Positions 25,957 to 35,133 of a stretch of DNA of 64,000 nucleotides are shown here, piece after piece. The stretch is from JBCDHN01 sp964351855. Lineage in GTDB: Bacteria; Verrucomicrobiota; Verrucomicrobiia; Verrucomicrobiales; DEV007. Position 1 is the first letter of the stretch, and every line of letters begins with the position of its first letter. Below the pieces are notes generated by a model. That model made no database searches. It saw only the letters and a list, made by a program, of their open reading frames with translations, and was not told the DNA's origin. Both the position numbers and the translations under genes were made by a program. The stretch lies in NCBI GenBank assembly GCA_964351855.1, contig CAYGQD010000001.1, positions 1 to 64,000 of the forward strand. Direction: 5' to 3'.

Positions 25957-26079
25957 TTCTGCAAGGGTCGAGCCGTGCCAACGTAGTTGGCCCTTGCAGA
26001 AACGCGAACGCTCTCCGCGATGCGCCCGGTTTGTTCCCCTCAATCCCACGGGAGAAACGAACCAACAAGGAGAATCATC
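25957..26079 (+). promoter_or_regulatory. recurrent leader, copy 2, with an extra long hairpin
   Basis: TTCTGCAAGGG (25957-25967) pairs perfectly with CCCTTGCAGAA (25991-26001), enclosing a second stem GCCAAC/GTTGGC. Downstream come CCGGTTTGTTCCCCTC (as in copy 1), TCCC-AC-GGGA, GAAACGAACC and AAGGAG before ATG 26080. Confidence 0.65.
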
Positions 26080-26196
26080 ATGAAACAAACCATCGAACGC
26101 GCTTGGATTTCCAGCGAAGATGCCATGGACGCACCCGAAGAACTGACCATCGAGTTCATCCATCCTGAAACTCAGGGAGGCAACCATGACGAATGA
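26080..26196 (+). CDS. small acidic protein, first gene of the second duplicated module
   Basis: This encodes 38 residues (MKQTIERAWISSEDAMDAPE..., ending GGNHDE). ATG 26080 follows AAGGAG in a recurrent leader. Its end overlaps the next gene by 11 bases. It corresponds in position and C-terminal tail to the 64-residue protein at 3951-4145. Confidence 0.6.
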   Translation: MKQTIERAWISSEDAMDAPEELTIEFIHPETQGGNHDE

Positions 26197-26659
26197 TCTC
26201 ATCTACGGTTTTCCCCGTGAAATCCACGAAGCCGCTCAGCGCATCATCAAACAAGACATGCATTGCTGTGATTCGATGCTGATCTCAGATCTCTTAGCTG
26301 ATCAACTTGTCTGGATCGATACTTTTTCAATCGATCAGATCGAAAACTATTTCGATGAATCCATCGCTGCGATCGAGGAATTCCTAACCAATCAAACCGA
26401 TATCGAGTTAGACCATTGGCAAGACCTACCGTTCGAGGACCTCCTATCACTGGCCGAGGAACACGTCTTCGAAGCGCGACCTCACGATATCTACGAATGG
26501 TGGCGTGTCTCCGAATTCCTCGCTGATGAGCTGATCTCCGCAGGCCACCCCGTTCTCCGGAACTGCTACGGGGCATGGTGGGGGCGTTGCGCTACCGGAC
26601 AATCCATCATCATGGATGGCACGATTCAGCAAATCATGCAGCATCACTATTCTCGTTGA
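26186..26659 (+). CDS. plasmid-type hypothetical protein (paralogue of 4138-4602)
   Basis: The 157-residue protein shares NDLIYGFPREIHEAAQRI, CCDS-LISDLLADQL and EWWRVSEFLADEL...LRNCYGAWWGRCATGQSI with the protein at 4138-4602, while residues about 55-95 differ. The conserved ends suggest a common structural core. No function is recognised. It overlaps the short upstream gene. A hairpin built on CTCTC-CGCC and GGCG-GAGAG lies downstream at about 26712-26732 and may end the transcript. Confidence 0.7.
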   Translation: MTNDLIYGFPREIHEAAQRIIKQDMHCCDSMLISDLLADQLVWIDTFSIDQIENYFDESIAAIEEFLTNQTDIELDHWQDLPFEDLLSLAEEHVFEARPHDIYEWWRVSEFLADELISAGHPVLRNCYGAWWGRCATGQSIIMDGTIQQIMQHHYSR

Positions 26660-26846
26660 ACCGACTGGTTAGCCACAACTGGATAGCCTTTTCGCGTTTT
26701 CTGCGACCTCTCTCGCCTTGAAGGCGGGAGAGTCTTCCGGATCATTTCATGTCCTCTCCTATATTCGTTGCAACCAAATTGTCTCTAGCGTCTTCCCTAA
26801 GCTTACTACTTTCGGCTAAATTGTAATCTAATTGGAGGGATTCGAA

Positions 26847-28151
26847 ATGGCACGAGATAATGAGGAATGGATGGTGGAGGATTGCCACGAGGCGTTGAGC
26901 GATTTCCACAAGGTCACCTTCGGAAGCAGGCCCGTTCTTACCTGCACCGAGCAAGAATGGAATGATCTCGCCTGGCTTCAAGCAAAGTGGGCTGAGATTG
27001 AAGCGGCTGCCACCAAGATGAAAGCCACCCCGGAGGGGCGCGACCAGTTGCGCCGCAATGGCACTCAACCCGAGGAACCGGCTTTGCCGCTTGATCGGGT
27101 CCTGACGATTCACGCCTTCGCCTTCGAACAGGTCCGTGATTTGCTGCGTTACCGAGGCGTTTACGACCTGGATATCATCGAGGATGGCTCTGACATCACC
27201 TTGCGTTTTATGGCTTCCAACGAAGTATTTGAAGAGGCGTTCCAATTCGAGCAGTCACTTTTTTCAGTGGAGTTTCAACGCCGCTTCAATGAGCATCCTC
27301 ACGCTGCCGCCGGGATTCCTCCCGAACGAAACGCCGCTCCCGTTCGCGCCGATCAACTCGCGGTTGCCCCGTTTGGCTACGAACCCGGCTTGCATCAAGG
27401 GCGACTCTCTCAACCTGGGTTCGATTACCCGCCGCTCGATATCTCCGGTGCCATTTTTCTGGCCGGGGATCGTCGGGTTGAACTCGGATATTGGAATGCG
27501 CTCGAAGGCACAACCATTCTCTTCGAGAAGCCTCGCTTTTCCACGATGACACCCGCGCAGATCGATCGTTCCCAAGTTTCCCATGGCCGCGATCACTCTG
27601 GCGACGATTTGCGGCCAGATATTTTCGACATGCGCACTCTTCCTTTGGCGGAACCGCCTCGCCGTTCTTGGGTCGGAAGGGTGCGTGATTTGAAACCAGG
27701 TTTTGTCCATGCGACTTATCCGAACCTCATCCTGACTGACCCTTCCCACGTCGCTGCGCTTGATGCCATCATTTACGCCGGTCTCGACCGGGAAATTATG
27801 GCACCGGAAAGCCGGATCTTTGAACAGTGGGACGACAAGGCATTACGCACTCTCTTGCCCGAAGTCCATCACCATGGCTTCGGGGCTTCCGGCCAAGACC
27901 GGTTCTTCGCGCTGGCGTCCTTTGCTCAATATATCTCCTTACATTCAGAGGCGGCTGCGTCCCGCGACACCTATCAGCCACTCCGTAATCCGAGTGCCGA
28001 GAATGTCGTTGTCTTCGGAGAAACGATCGATTCCGACCTGCTACGCCAACTCCTTGAGCATTTCAAAGAGCATGGCTTTGTTCGCAAATACTCTCTCGGC
28101 TACGACCACAACCGGACAGACGATCTGATGTCAAAGTGCCGCTCTCCGTAG
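26847..28151 (+). CDS. hypothetical protein, 434 residues
   Basis: ATG 26847 (MARDNEEWMVEDCHEAL) follows GGAGGG at good spacing, which decides the start over a TTG at 26832. The protein is soluble, acidic and without recognised motifs; parts such as FDYPPLDISGAIFLAGDRRVELGYWNALEG look beta-rich. It is one of the larger genes in the small-gene region, and no recurrent leader precedes it. The function is unknown. Confidence 0.65.
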   Translation: MARDNEEWMVEDCHEALSDFHKVTFGSRPVLTCTEQEWNDLAWLQAKWAEIEAAATKMKATPEGRDQLRRNGTQPEEPALPLDRVLTIHAFAFEQVRDLLRYRGVYDLDIIEDGSDITLRFMASNEVFEEAFQFEQSLFSVEFQRRFNEHPHAAAGIPPERNAAPVRADQLAVAPFGYEPGLHQGRLSQPGFDYPPLDISGAIFLAGDRRVELGYWNALEGTTILFEKPRFSTMTPAQIDRSQVSHGRDHSGDDLRPDIFDMRTLPLAEPPRRSWVGRVRDLKPGFVHATYPNLILTDPSHVAALDAIIYAGLDREIMAPESRIFEQWDDKALRTLLPEVHHHGFGASGQDRFFALASFAQYISLHSEAAASRDTYQPLRNPSAENVVVFGETIDSDLLRQLLEHFKEHGFVRKYSLGYDHNRTDDLMSKCRSP

Positions 28152-28272
28152 CAATCATGCTCGGAGGGCTCCCTCCATTTTGTGTCGGTTTCTATCTGTT
28201 CCGATCGTCATTCTCGTTTCCCGGTTCCTCTGGATCGGGTCGGATTTCTGCGGTTCTGGCGGCTGCCTGGCT

Positions 28273-28390
28273 CAGCGTCAATTCCGGCCCGCTCCAAGAT
28301 TCCGGGTTCTCCATGGACGCAACCCAGCCAGCCGCTTCTTCGAGCCGCAATCCCACCCGAGTGGGAGAAACCAACTGCAAGGAGAATGCT
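28273..28390 (+). promoter_or_regulatory. recurrent leader, copy 3
   Basis: GCTCAGCGTCAATTC and GCCCGCTCCA match copy 1. TCCCAC (28351-28356) and GTGGGA (28361-28366) form the best hairpin of the family, followed by GAAACCAACTGCAAGGAG and ATG 28391. The stem bases differ between copies but stay complementary. Confidence 0.65.
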
Positions 28391-28741
28391 ATGAAACTCA
28401 CCAAATCCATTCGCGACCAATTGATCGCGAACTATCTCAAACAAGAATCCCTTCTCGAAGTGGAAGATGAGTTTGACTTCAAACCCGTTGTCAAACTGTT
28501 CACCCCCGACGGAGCCGCCACTTGGCTCTTGACCGAGCTGGAGCCCTCGTCCGATATCCTTTTCGGTCTCTGCGACCTCGGAATCGGTCATCCCGAGCTG
28601 GGCTTTGTCAGCCTCTCTGAGCTGTCCGAACTGCGTGGCCGACTTGGGCTGCCGGTCGAACGCGACCTGCATTTCACCGCCACCAAAACGCTCTCAGCCT
28701 ATGCTAAGGAAGCCCGTGAAACAGGGTGGATAGCAGCTTGA
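28391..28741 (+). CDS. DUF2958 domain protein
   Basis: The 116-residue protein matches DUF2958: PVVKLFTPDGAATWLLTELEP, LFGLCDLGIGHPELGFVSLSEL and GLPVERDLHFTATKTLSAYA. Such proteins are common on plasmids and integrative elements; their function is unknown, and links to antirestriction are speculative. ATG 28391 follows AAGGAG in a recurrent leader. The next gene overlaps its end. Confidence 0.85.
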   Translation: MKLTKSIRDQLIANYLKQESLLEVEDEFDFKPVVKLFTPDGAATWLLTELEPSSDILFGLCDLGIGHPELGFVSLSELSELRGRLGLPVERDLHFTATKTLSAYAKEARETGWIAA

Positions 28742-29088
28742 GCCAATTTACGTCTTTTTCCGTCCAGCTTGAGCTGAACCATGGCTCGACTGCATTTCTG
28801 AAAAGCGAAATGGAGCCGATCGATTTCATCAACCATGAGCCGGGATGGCTTCAGGCATCCAGAATCGATTCTGCTGTGTCCCTCAACTCAGGGATCGCCG
28901 AACTCTTCGATGCCCTTCAATCCGTGATCGCCTGGGCATTGCAAGCCGAAACAGGTAACTCCCACAAGGCGCGCATTGAAAAACCGATTACCTTTCGCAA
29001 GGCTCGAACCTTGGCGGGTCTCGAATTGCTCGCCAACGAACTGATCACGACTCAGGAACCGGTCCTCGAGAATGAGTTCGGCGCTTGA
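28726..29088 (+). CDS. hypothetical protein overlapping the DUF2958 gene
   Basis: A 120-residue protein (SFSVQLELNHGSTAFLKSEM..., ITFRKARTLAGLELLANELI) with no recognised domain. The longest frame starts GTG 28726; a TTG at 28738 would overlap the DUF2958 stop as TTGA. The overlap implies co-translation with DUF2958. The following stretch 29089-29589 holds no recognisable gene. Confidence 0.55.
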   Translation: MDSSLSQFTSFSVQLELNHGSTAFLKSEMEPIDFINHEPGWLQASRIDSAVSLNSGIAELFDALQSVIAWALQAETGNSHKARIEKPITFRKARTLAGLELLANELITTQEPVLENEFGA

Positions 29089-29589
29089 TAAGGCCGAACC
29101 ACCGTCCAAGCCATCCTCCTGGATCAGATTCAATCAGCGGATTGTTGAGCGGTAGCCCACATTTGCAGCCGACTCTGCTTAAGCCGCGACTGGTCTTGCC
29201 TGGCAGGCCGAAACGACCTTGCACGCTCAGTTTCAACCTTGGCTTACCTCGAAAGGTTGCCTGGGAATACGACTGTCTCAGTCTTGCCGGCATCGCAGAT
29301 ACCGGGCTAATCAACTGCATCCCTTCAATTCCAACGTTGCGGGTTTGAGCCTGATTGATTCCACCGTGCCAGACTCCGTTTTGAAATGGGTTGCTCCCGC
29401 TCGATGAGGAGTTGGGGAGGCTGTCAGATTCGCGTTCGCCATCGAGGTTGCCAGCTTCCTCCCGTCCAAAATGACGGTTTCCATTTCTTGGAAAATGGAC
29501 CCTCCGCAATTTAGGCCGCTCCTTCAGGCTAGCCCCTTTTCAAGGGGTGGCGCTCTCGACGCCAAACTTTTTCGAACCTGCCGCTTTCA

Positions 29590-29633
29590 CCCCAATCCCA
29601 ATCGGGAGAAACCAATCAAAAAGGAGACAAATC
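29590..29633 (+). promoter_or_regulatory. recurrent leader, copy 4
   Basis: The sequence contains CCCAATCCCAATCGGGAG, a TCCC-AATC-GGGA hairpin, then AAACCAATCAAAAAGGAG and ATG 29634. Confidence 0.6.
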
Positions 29634-29912
29634 ATGTCTAATACAAACAACAAACCAAAACCCGTCATGGAATACAGAGCGGGTCTCATCAGCGCCACGA
29701 TCTGGCTCAATACCAACGACGAAACCGGCCGCGAGAGCTATTCCATCAACATTTCCAGACGCTACAAAGCCAAGGATGGAAAATGGAATGACGGATACAG
29801 CTTCAGCCTCGAACAGGCTCTCATTGCCACGGAGCTATTTCGCAAAGCGACCGAATATTGCTTCGCTTTCCCGCTCAACCTTTCCGAGGAATCGGAAGCC
29901 GAGGCCGCGTAA
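29634..29912 (+). CDS. small plasmid-type protein (paralogue of 46470-46814)
   Basis: The 92-residue protein reads MEYRAGLISATIWLNTNDE... YSINISRRYKAKDGKWNDGYSF. The protein at 46470-46814 has the same pattern (IRAGGVKATVWENHTNDG, YYSISLSRSYKDGEEWKE). I recall such proteins in Planctomycetota and Verrucomicrobiota genomes, uncharacterised; an OB-like beta fold is plausible. ATG 29634 follows AAGGAG in a recurrent leader. Confidence 0.7.
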   Translation: MSNTNNKPKPVMEYRAGLISATIWLNTNDETGRESYSINISRRYKAKDGKWNDGYSFSLEQALIATELFRKATEYCFAFPLNLSEESEAEAA

Positions 29913-29925
29913 GCCTCACTCCGGT

Positions 29926-29953
29926 AAGCTCCGCAGCTCAGCCTGCGGGGCTT
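29926..29953 (+). terminator. hairpin between two small genes
   Basis: AAGCTCCGCAG pairs with CTGCGGGGCTT with one mismatch across a six-base loop. No T run follows, so it may be a processing or attenuation element rather than a terminator. Confidence 0.4.
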
Positions 29954-29990
29954 GCCCCATCATCAATTCGAACCGGAAAAGGAAGATTCC

Positions 29991-30137
29991 ATGAATGATT
30001 ATCACAATCACAACAACCTCTACACCCGTCACGATGAATTTCAGTCCGAGGACTTCGCCTGCCAGACCTATCGTGAACTGATCAAAGACGTCAGTGTTTT
30101 CGACATCGTCGATTCTTGGGCGATTCTCGAAGTATAG
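29991..30137 (+). CDS. small hypothetical protein, 48 residues
   Basis: ATG 29991 follows AAAAGGAAGATTCC. The product (MNDYHNHNNLYTRHDEF... DVSVFDIVDSWAILEV) is acidic at its end with a hydrophobic C-terminal segment. No function is recognised. Position after a hairpin and Shine-Dalgarno supports a real gene. Confidence 0.5.
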   Translation: MNDYHNHNNLYTRHDEFQSEDFACQTYRELIKDVSVFDIVDSWAILEV

Positions 30138-31141
30138 CAATTTCGAAAATGGGGAGAACTTTCATCACCAAAAGCCGCTGGTTTTGTCGCGTTAACTCAC
30201 GAAACGATTCTGCGCAGCCACCCAAATCGATTCTTGCGTCACCCAACTCGGAGAAATTGCCGTTCTACGGGGAAATTTCGTGGAAAAGTTGGGTCACTCA
30301 ACTGTGACCCAAGAAGACCAACCGCAACCCAACCTTCCACCAAACGTCCACCTACGGTAACAACAGCCACTCAAAACCCCGTCGCTCCCACCCGCCGAAG
30401 ACTCATGTGTTTCCGACTCATTTTGACAAACGCGCGGTCGGGACGAAGCAACTCCCACCCCTGCCACCTAAAGTGTGGCAACCCGCCTTGCCCATCATTC
30501 CTCGCCTCGTCGTTCCTCCTCAGACATCGTCACTCCGGTCTGCGGCGGCTTCGCCCCTTTGCTGTCGACTGACGGCTATCTGTTGTCGCACCCAGCGCTC
30601 CAAAGAACGTCGTCCCAAAAGGCAGGGATACCCAATGCGAGCCATAAAAACGGATTTCTGGAAGGCTTCTGCATCGTCAGTGCGCCAGAAAATGCGAACT
30701 CGAATTGCCCCACGATCTTACGAGTATCTTTGCGTGACGCGCCTCGGACCTTTTCCCCGCGACACGCACCGTATCAATCTGTCCGCTCTCTGTCTTTTCG
30801 CAGCTTTGCGTAGTTTTGCACCAAGGTAATTTGATCAAGCGGAACTTCTGCGGCAATTTCGGATCGGTTAAGAGAAAGCTTTTTTTCGCCATCTACCCCA
30901 AATGAACGTGCTCGTATGGCCCCGAAACGTGATTCTAGTTACGGTTCTCACGGGCGATTGATTTGAGTCAGACATCTCCCCTTAGCAGTGCTAAGAAGGA
31001 AAATCTCGATTTGACCTTTCACCGTAGTGAGTTGGCGCGCACCCAGTTGGCAGCGAGTCTTCGAGGACTTGAATTACCCAAATACTAGGCAAAAGTTTCT
31101 CGACAATTACCTTCCTGACTTCTATCTATTTTGTGCTTTTA
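30138..31141. other. one-kilobase region without a clear gene, with a decayed leader
   Basis: TTGGGTCAC (30289-30297) pairs with GTGACCCAA (30304-30312) as a nine-base stem. At 30559-30579 TTGCTGTCGACTGACGGCTAT repeats the element of leader copy 1 at 3853-3873, but no gene with an AAGGAG start follows. A minus-strand frame near 30830-30890 shows short protein-like stretches only. The region looks like a decayed part of the small-gene array. Confidence 0.5.
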
Positions 31142-32620
31142 ATGAAAACCATAACACTTACAAACAGGACATGGAACATTGACGAAAGCAAAGAGCTCAA
31201 CGAAGGCGGGTTCGGCAAAATTTTTAGCGTAAAGTCGATCGATGGAGATCGCAAATACTGCGCAAAAAGAGTCAGCGTTTCCGAATCAAACAGAGAGTTT
31301 GAGGTGGTCTCGAAGCTGCAAGAGAGTCAAGATGAAGGAATAATTCCTATCGCTGACATCGGCATCGTTCAGGAGGGCGAGGCTACCTCCACAAAGGAAA
31401 CTCTTCTCTATATAATTATGGAGATGGCGGATCACACCCTCCACGAAGAGTTTTATGGTGGGCCGAAAGCAGGAAAGTCCCCAACGCCTATCGAAATACT
31501 GGGAATCCTACTTGGTTTGGTGAAAACTCTATTAGCGGTCGGCATAATTCACCGAGACATCAAGCCCCAAAATATTTTATTGCACAATGGAAAGTGGAAG
31601 TTGGCTGATTTCGGAATTTCGAGAGTCGCCGAAAATGAGACGTCCGAGCATACGATGAAAGGAGCAATGACTCATGCATACGCTGCCCCTGAAGTAGACA
31701 ATGCCGAGTTTCCAAACTCCGAGGCTCTAGATTTATATTCGATCGGCTGCGTCGGATATTTTCTTATAACTGGACATCCTCCTTTTGTAAGCGGTTCTAC
31801 CGAAGAGACTCGGCGAATGCATCGAGAACATTCACCACGTTTTCCTAACGGAACCGACCCTATTTTGGTTTCGACCGTAATTCGCCTCATGTCTAAAGCA
31901 CCTGGGAACCGGGGATCACTTGCCGAGAACTGTATTGCCATAAGAGACTCAATCTCTCTACTCGGTTTCCCTCAAGAATATCAAAACAATGCTAAAAATC
32001 TCGTGAGAACCGCCAATACACTCATATTACGTAGCTGCTTCTCGGAATTGCACTTTCCACTCTCTGCGCAAGAGGAAAGACGTAGGTTGTTCGACATCAA
32101 AGCAGCTAAATGGAACAATGAGCTACTGCCGGTCCTTAGTGGAGTTCTAAACGACTTGAAGACTATAATCTCGACTCCACTTGCCACTTTACAATCTAGC
32201 TGTTTTTCCTTCAATGGGTGTACTTTTGGGTTCAAATTCCTATCAGCTTTCGAAATGGAAATCGATGGAACAAATGATGATGAACCCGTCTCCGGCTGCC
32301 AAATATATGTCTCGAATCAAAATTTCAGAAACACGTGCACACTCTGGTGCTTCTTCGATAAAGCTTCTGGGGGAGGGGTATGGTCAGAATACGGATATCG
32401 CATGCGGGGCAACCGAACGAATCAAGAACCACTGCGGGCGATCTGCAGATGGCGTGATTCAGTAGCAATAATCAATGAAGTAAACCAAATGCAATTGGCT
32501 GAAGGGCCACACAAAATTGACACTTCCAATCCCTTAGAGTTCGAACAGCGATGGAATCAGCACTATCTTGATATCCTGAAGCGTCAATACTCCGATTTAC
32601 TTAAGTTAGAATCACAATGA
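31142..32620 (+). CDS. serine/threonine protein kinase
   Basis: The kinase domain (residues about 12-270) is complete: Gly loop EGGFGKIF (21-28), Lys 42 in YCAKRVSV, HRDIKPQN at 137-144, DFG at 156-158 and the activation-segment AAPEVD. The last 220 residues have no recognised domain and no TM segment, so the kinase appears cytosolic. ATG 31142 is used; GTG 31133 adds three residues. The stop overlaps the next gene (ATGA), so it is co-translated with the GAF/cyclase-like protein, a likely partner or substrate. Confidence 0.88.
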   Translation: MKTITLTNRTWNIDESKELNEGGFGKIFSVKSIDGDRKYCAKRVSVSESNREFEVVSKLQESQDEGIIPIADIGIVQEGEATSTKETLLYIIMEMADHTLHEEFYGGPKAGKSPTPIEILGILLGLVKTLLAVGIIHRDIKPQNILLHNGKWKLADFGISRVAENETSEHTMKGAMTHAYAAPEVDNAEFPNSEALDLYSIGCVGYFLITGHPPFVSGSTEETRRMHREHSPRFPNGTDPILVSTVIRLMSKAPGNRGSLAENCIAIRDSISLLGFPQEYQNNAKNLVRTANTLILRSCFSELHFPLSAQEERRRLFDIKAAKWNNELLPVLSGVLNDLKTIISTPLATLQSSCFSFNGCTFGFKFLSAFEMEIDGTNDDEPVSGCQIYVSNQNFRNTCTLWCFFDKASGGGVWSEYGYRMRGNRTNQEPLRAICRWRDSVAIINEVNQMQLAEGPHKIDTSNPLEFEQRWNQHYLDILKRQYSDLLKLESQ

Positions 32621-35133
32621 AAACGTCATCCTCCGCTGAGTTACTCTTAGCCAACCTGAAGAAGATACTCCACGAGACAGTAGGTGATAATTTGACTTGC
32701 CATTTCTCTACTCGGATTTCCGAGGATTTCTGGTTATTCCAGAAGCTGGGGACATTCGAACACCCCGAACAAGTGGTAGGGCCACTCCTTCATTCGACCC
32801 AAACAAAGCGGATGAAGTTCTTTCCTGATCCACCTAACAAGCCGCTTGATGTCAAATATTTGAGCCCTGTCAATAGTATAGATACTTTTAGCAATCGAAA
32901 TCTATATGGTGAAAGTTTCGTTACGCGCGAAAAGATTGGTGCATGTTTTAAATGCTCTATTCATGACGGGCAGCACCTTGCTGTTGTGATCTACGTGAAC
33001 TTTTTGGAGGCAAGAGTCGGCGAAATCGATCAGGAGGCATTGAAAGACGTCATTCAGCGGAATCTCCAACCTTACGTCATGCTTTATATATTGGAAGCCA
33101 GTCAGACAACAATTCATGAAGACGATGCAATGATGCTGAGAAATATTTCCGCCAAAGTTGTTGACGACTTTGGCGCTCAGTATGTCTCTGATCGCGAAAG
33201 CTGGAAAGAAGGTATTTGGAAGCCTCTAGAAAAACAGATTCGTTCTTTAGCTCATCTCGGTGCGGGTGATGTCTGTCAAATATATATGATGGGCCGCAGT
33301 GGTCGCTTGGACCGTGTTGTTGGTACGAAGAACCCTAAGTCACGGCAGGATGGAGTTTCGGAGTATGTTGCACGCGCGGGACAGCCCTATTACATATCTG
33401 AAATTGCAAATTACCAAGAGAGGTTGGTGAACGGCGGGGCGGGGGATCCAAGAGTAATGCCAAAATATCTGCCGTGTTGTGAGGGGATGAAGTCTGAGCT
33501 GGCCATTCCGTTGATGCTCGGTGACAAAGTTTTGGGTGTTCTCAATCTGGAGAGTGCCGATAATGATCATTTTGAGCGATTAATTGCACCAATTTACTAT
33601 GTCACGAAGGTAATCGCCGTCTTCATGCGGGAATATATTACCTGGAGCGATACCGGTATCCTTCACAGCTTTTTCTTTTCATTGATGGACGCAGATAGCG
33701 ACGAGTCCGTCTTAGAAAAATTGCAAAAGACTGCAAAATTTTTTGGTACTGTCGCCTCAGTATGGGACGCTGATAAGAACAAACTTTTTACGTCTGATGG
33801 AATAATTCGCGGCAATGTTAGAGACGACGGTGGTTTTTCGCGTTGGATTGAGCTTTCGAAGAAGCCTGTTCTTTTGGCTGATTGCCATTATGGAGATAAC
33901 GGCAAGATTGAATATCAGTGTCACGTCGCTGATATTTCGGACCAGAAAAGGCTGGTTTTTCGGCTCGCAGTGAGTGACGATGCCCTACCTTTGAAGCTTA
34001 GTGATCAAGTCGGTGACAGTTTGGACTCCGATCCTAAAGTGCTATGCGATTTCGGTGTCCCCGTAACAGATTCGAACAGAAGGGTCGTTTATGGGGTTCT
34101 GTGGGTTAAGCTCAAGCGATTTTATTCAACGATATTGCAGGAAGAGTTTTGGTTGATCTTTGAGCTTGCCAATTCGGCTGGACGGCTAATCGAGAAAATC
34201 CGTGACAACGACAGACCTTTCCAAGAGGTTTTCGCCAAAAAAATTCTTGATTTCCACTTTGGAGCTGAACGAGCTGGTTTAATGGTGGATGAACGGAGGA
34301 ACTATGGTGATCTCCTAAAGGCAAGGGAGATTGAGTCTACAATTGTCTTCAAGGGAAAAATTTCGGGGCTAAACCACCTCATCTCTTCAGCTGCTGAGGC
34401 AGCTCAAAATGAGATTGTGACGGACTTGCTGAAACAGTATCATCGCGAATCCAGAAGATTAATCATCAAAGGGGGGGTCTTCGACTCGATGGATGTCGAA
34501 AACGTGAGCGGCATTTACAATATTTACCACGCAAAAGGTATTGAGGTGGCCGAAATCTTTTCTCAGTCTGCAAGCATTGAAGCTGCAGTTTTCGCAGCTC
34601 TTGGAATTGCAGAAAATTTGAGCGGAGCTCTTAGGGCTATAAGTAAATCCGGAATGCCGGTCAATAAGGGGACAAGATTTTCCTGTGTGATATGGCTAAG
34701 AGGAGCTGGCAGCATGGTAGGTTCGTTGGATAACCATGAAAGCGGATATTTTGATTTTACTGTATATGGGAAAATCAGAGATACTGCACTCAACCTGTTG
34801 GAATACGCTAACACGGAGGAAGTTTATTCCATGTTGGACAAAAACGGGTTCAAATTTTATTCAGTGGCTGAAATTCCGGAAAAGAATGAGGAAGGTCAAC
34901 AGTTGCTCGATGAAGCTGGCATCGCCCGAATCAAAGCCTATCTTGATACACCCAATGCCCCAATTATCCTGTGCTCACATGAATTTCTCGATCTCAAAAT
35001 TGAGGGTGTAGAGCGTATTTTCATCGAGGATACACAAGATGGAGTTGGGAGCGACCCTGTTTTGGGGCCACATAACAGGGCTGTCCTAATTTTGCCAAAG
35101 GATTTATCTGCCTATACTGCTGGAGTTGGCTGA
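32617..35133 (+). CDS. GAF-domain protein with degenerate class III cyclase-like C-terminus
   Basis: The 838-residue protein contains a GAF domain around residues 170-335 (AIPLMLGDKVLGVLNLESADND is typical) and probably a second around 350-530 (GVPVTDSNRRVVYGVLWVK). From about residue 570 the sequence follows the class III nucleotidyl cyclase plan: TIVFKGKISGLNHL, LLKQYHRESRRLIIKGG, IEAAVFAALGIAENL, YFDFTVYGKIRDTALNLLEYA. The metal-binding Asp of the F-x-D-I-x-G motif and the Asp of the GDG motif are not conserved, so it may be inactive or sense nucleotides. It overlaps the upstream kinase. Its 3' end overlaps a convergent gene by 30 bases. Confidence 0.7.
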   Translation: MKTSSSAELLLANLKKILHETVGDNLTCHFSTRISEDFWLFQKLGTFEHPEQVVGPLLHSTQTKRMKFFPDPPNKPLDVKYLSPVNSIDTFSNRNLYGESFVTREKIGACFKCSIHDGQHLAVVIYVNFLEARVGEIDQEALKDVIQRNLQPYVMLYILEASQTTIHEDDAMMLRNISAKVVDDFGAQYVSDRESWKEGIWKPLEKQIRSLAHLGAGDVCQIYMMGRSGRLDRVVGTKNPKSRQDGVSEYVARAGQPYYISEIANYQERLVNGGAGDPRVMPKYLPCCEGMKSELAIPLMLGDKVLGVLNLESADNDHFERLIAPIYYVTKVIAVFMREYITWSDTGILHSFFFSLMDADSDESVLEKLQKTAKFFGTVASVWDADKNKLFTSDGIIRGNVRDDGGFSRWIELSKKPVLLADCHYGDNGKIEYQCHVADISDQKRLVFRLAVSDDALPLKLSDQVGDSLDSDPKVLCDFGVPVTDSNRRVVYGVLWVKLKRFYSTILQEEFWLIFELANSAGRLIEKIRDNDRPFQEVFAKKILDFHFGAERAGLMVDERRNYGDLLKAREIESTIVFKGKISGLNHLISSAAEAAQNEIVTDLLKQYHRESRRLIIKGGVFDSMDVENVSGIYNIYHAKGIEVAEIFSQSASIEAAVFAALGIAENLSGALRAISKSGMPVNKGTRFSCVIWLRGAGSMVGSLDNHESGYFDFTVYGKIRDTALNLLEYANTEEVYSMLDKNGFKFYSVAEIPEKNEEGQQLLDEAGIARIKAYLDTPNAPIILCSHEFLDLKIEGVERIFIEDTQDGVGSDPVLGPHNRAVLILPKDLSAYTAGVG

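Noticed and set aside
28136..28390. N-terminal extension of the DUF2958 gene
   Set aside because: The DUF2958 start is fixed by AAGGAG and the conserved leader at 28391; the upstream codons are leader sequence.
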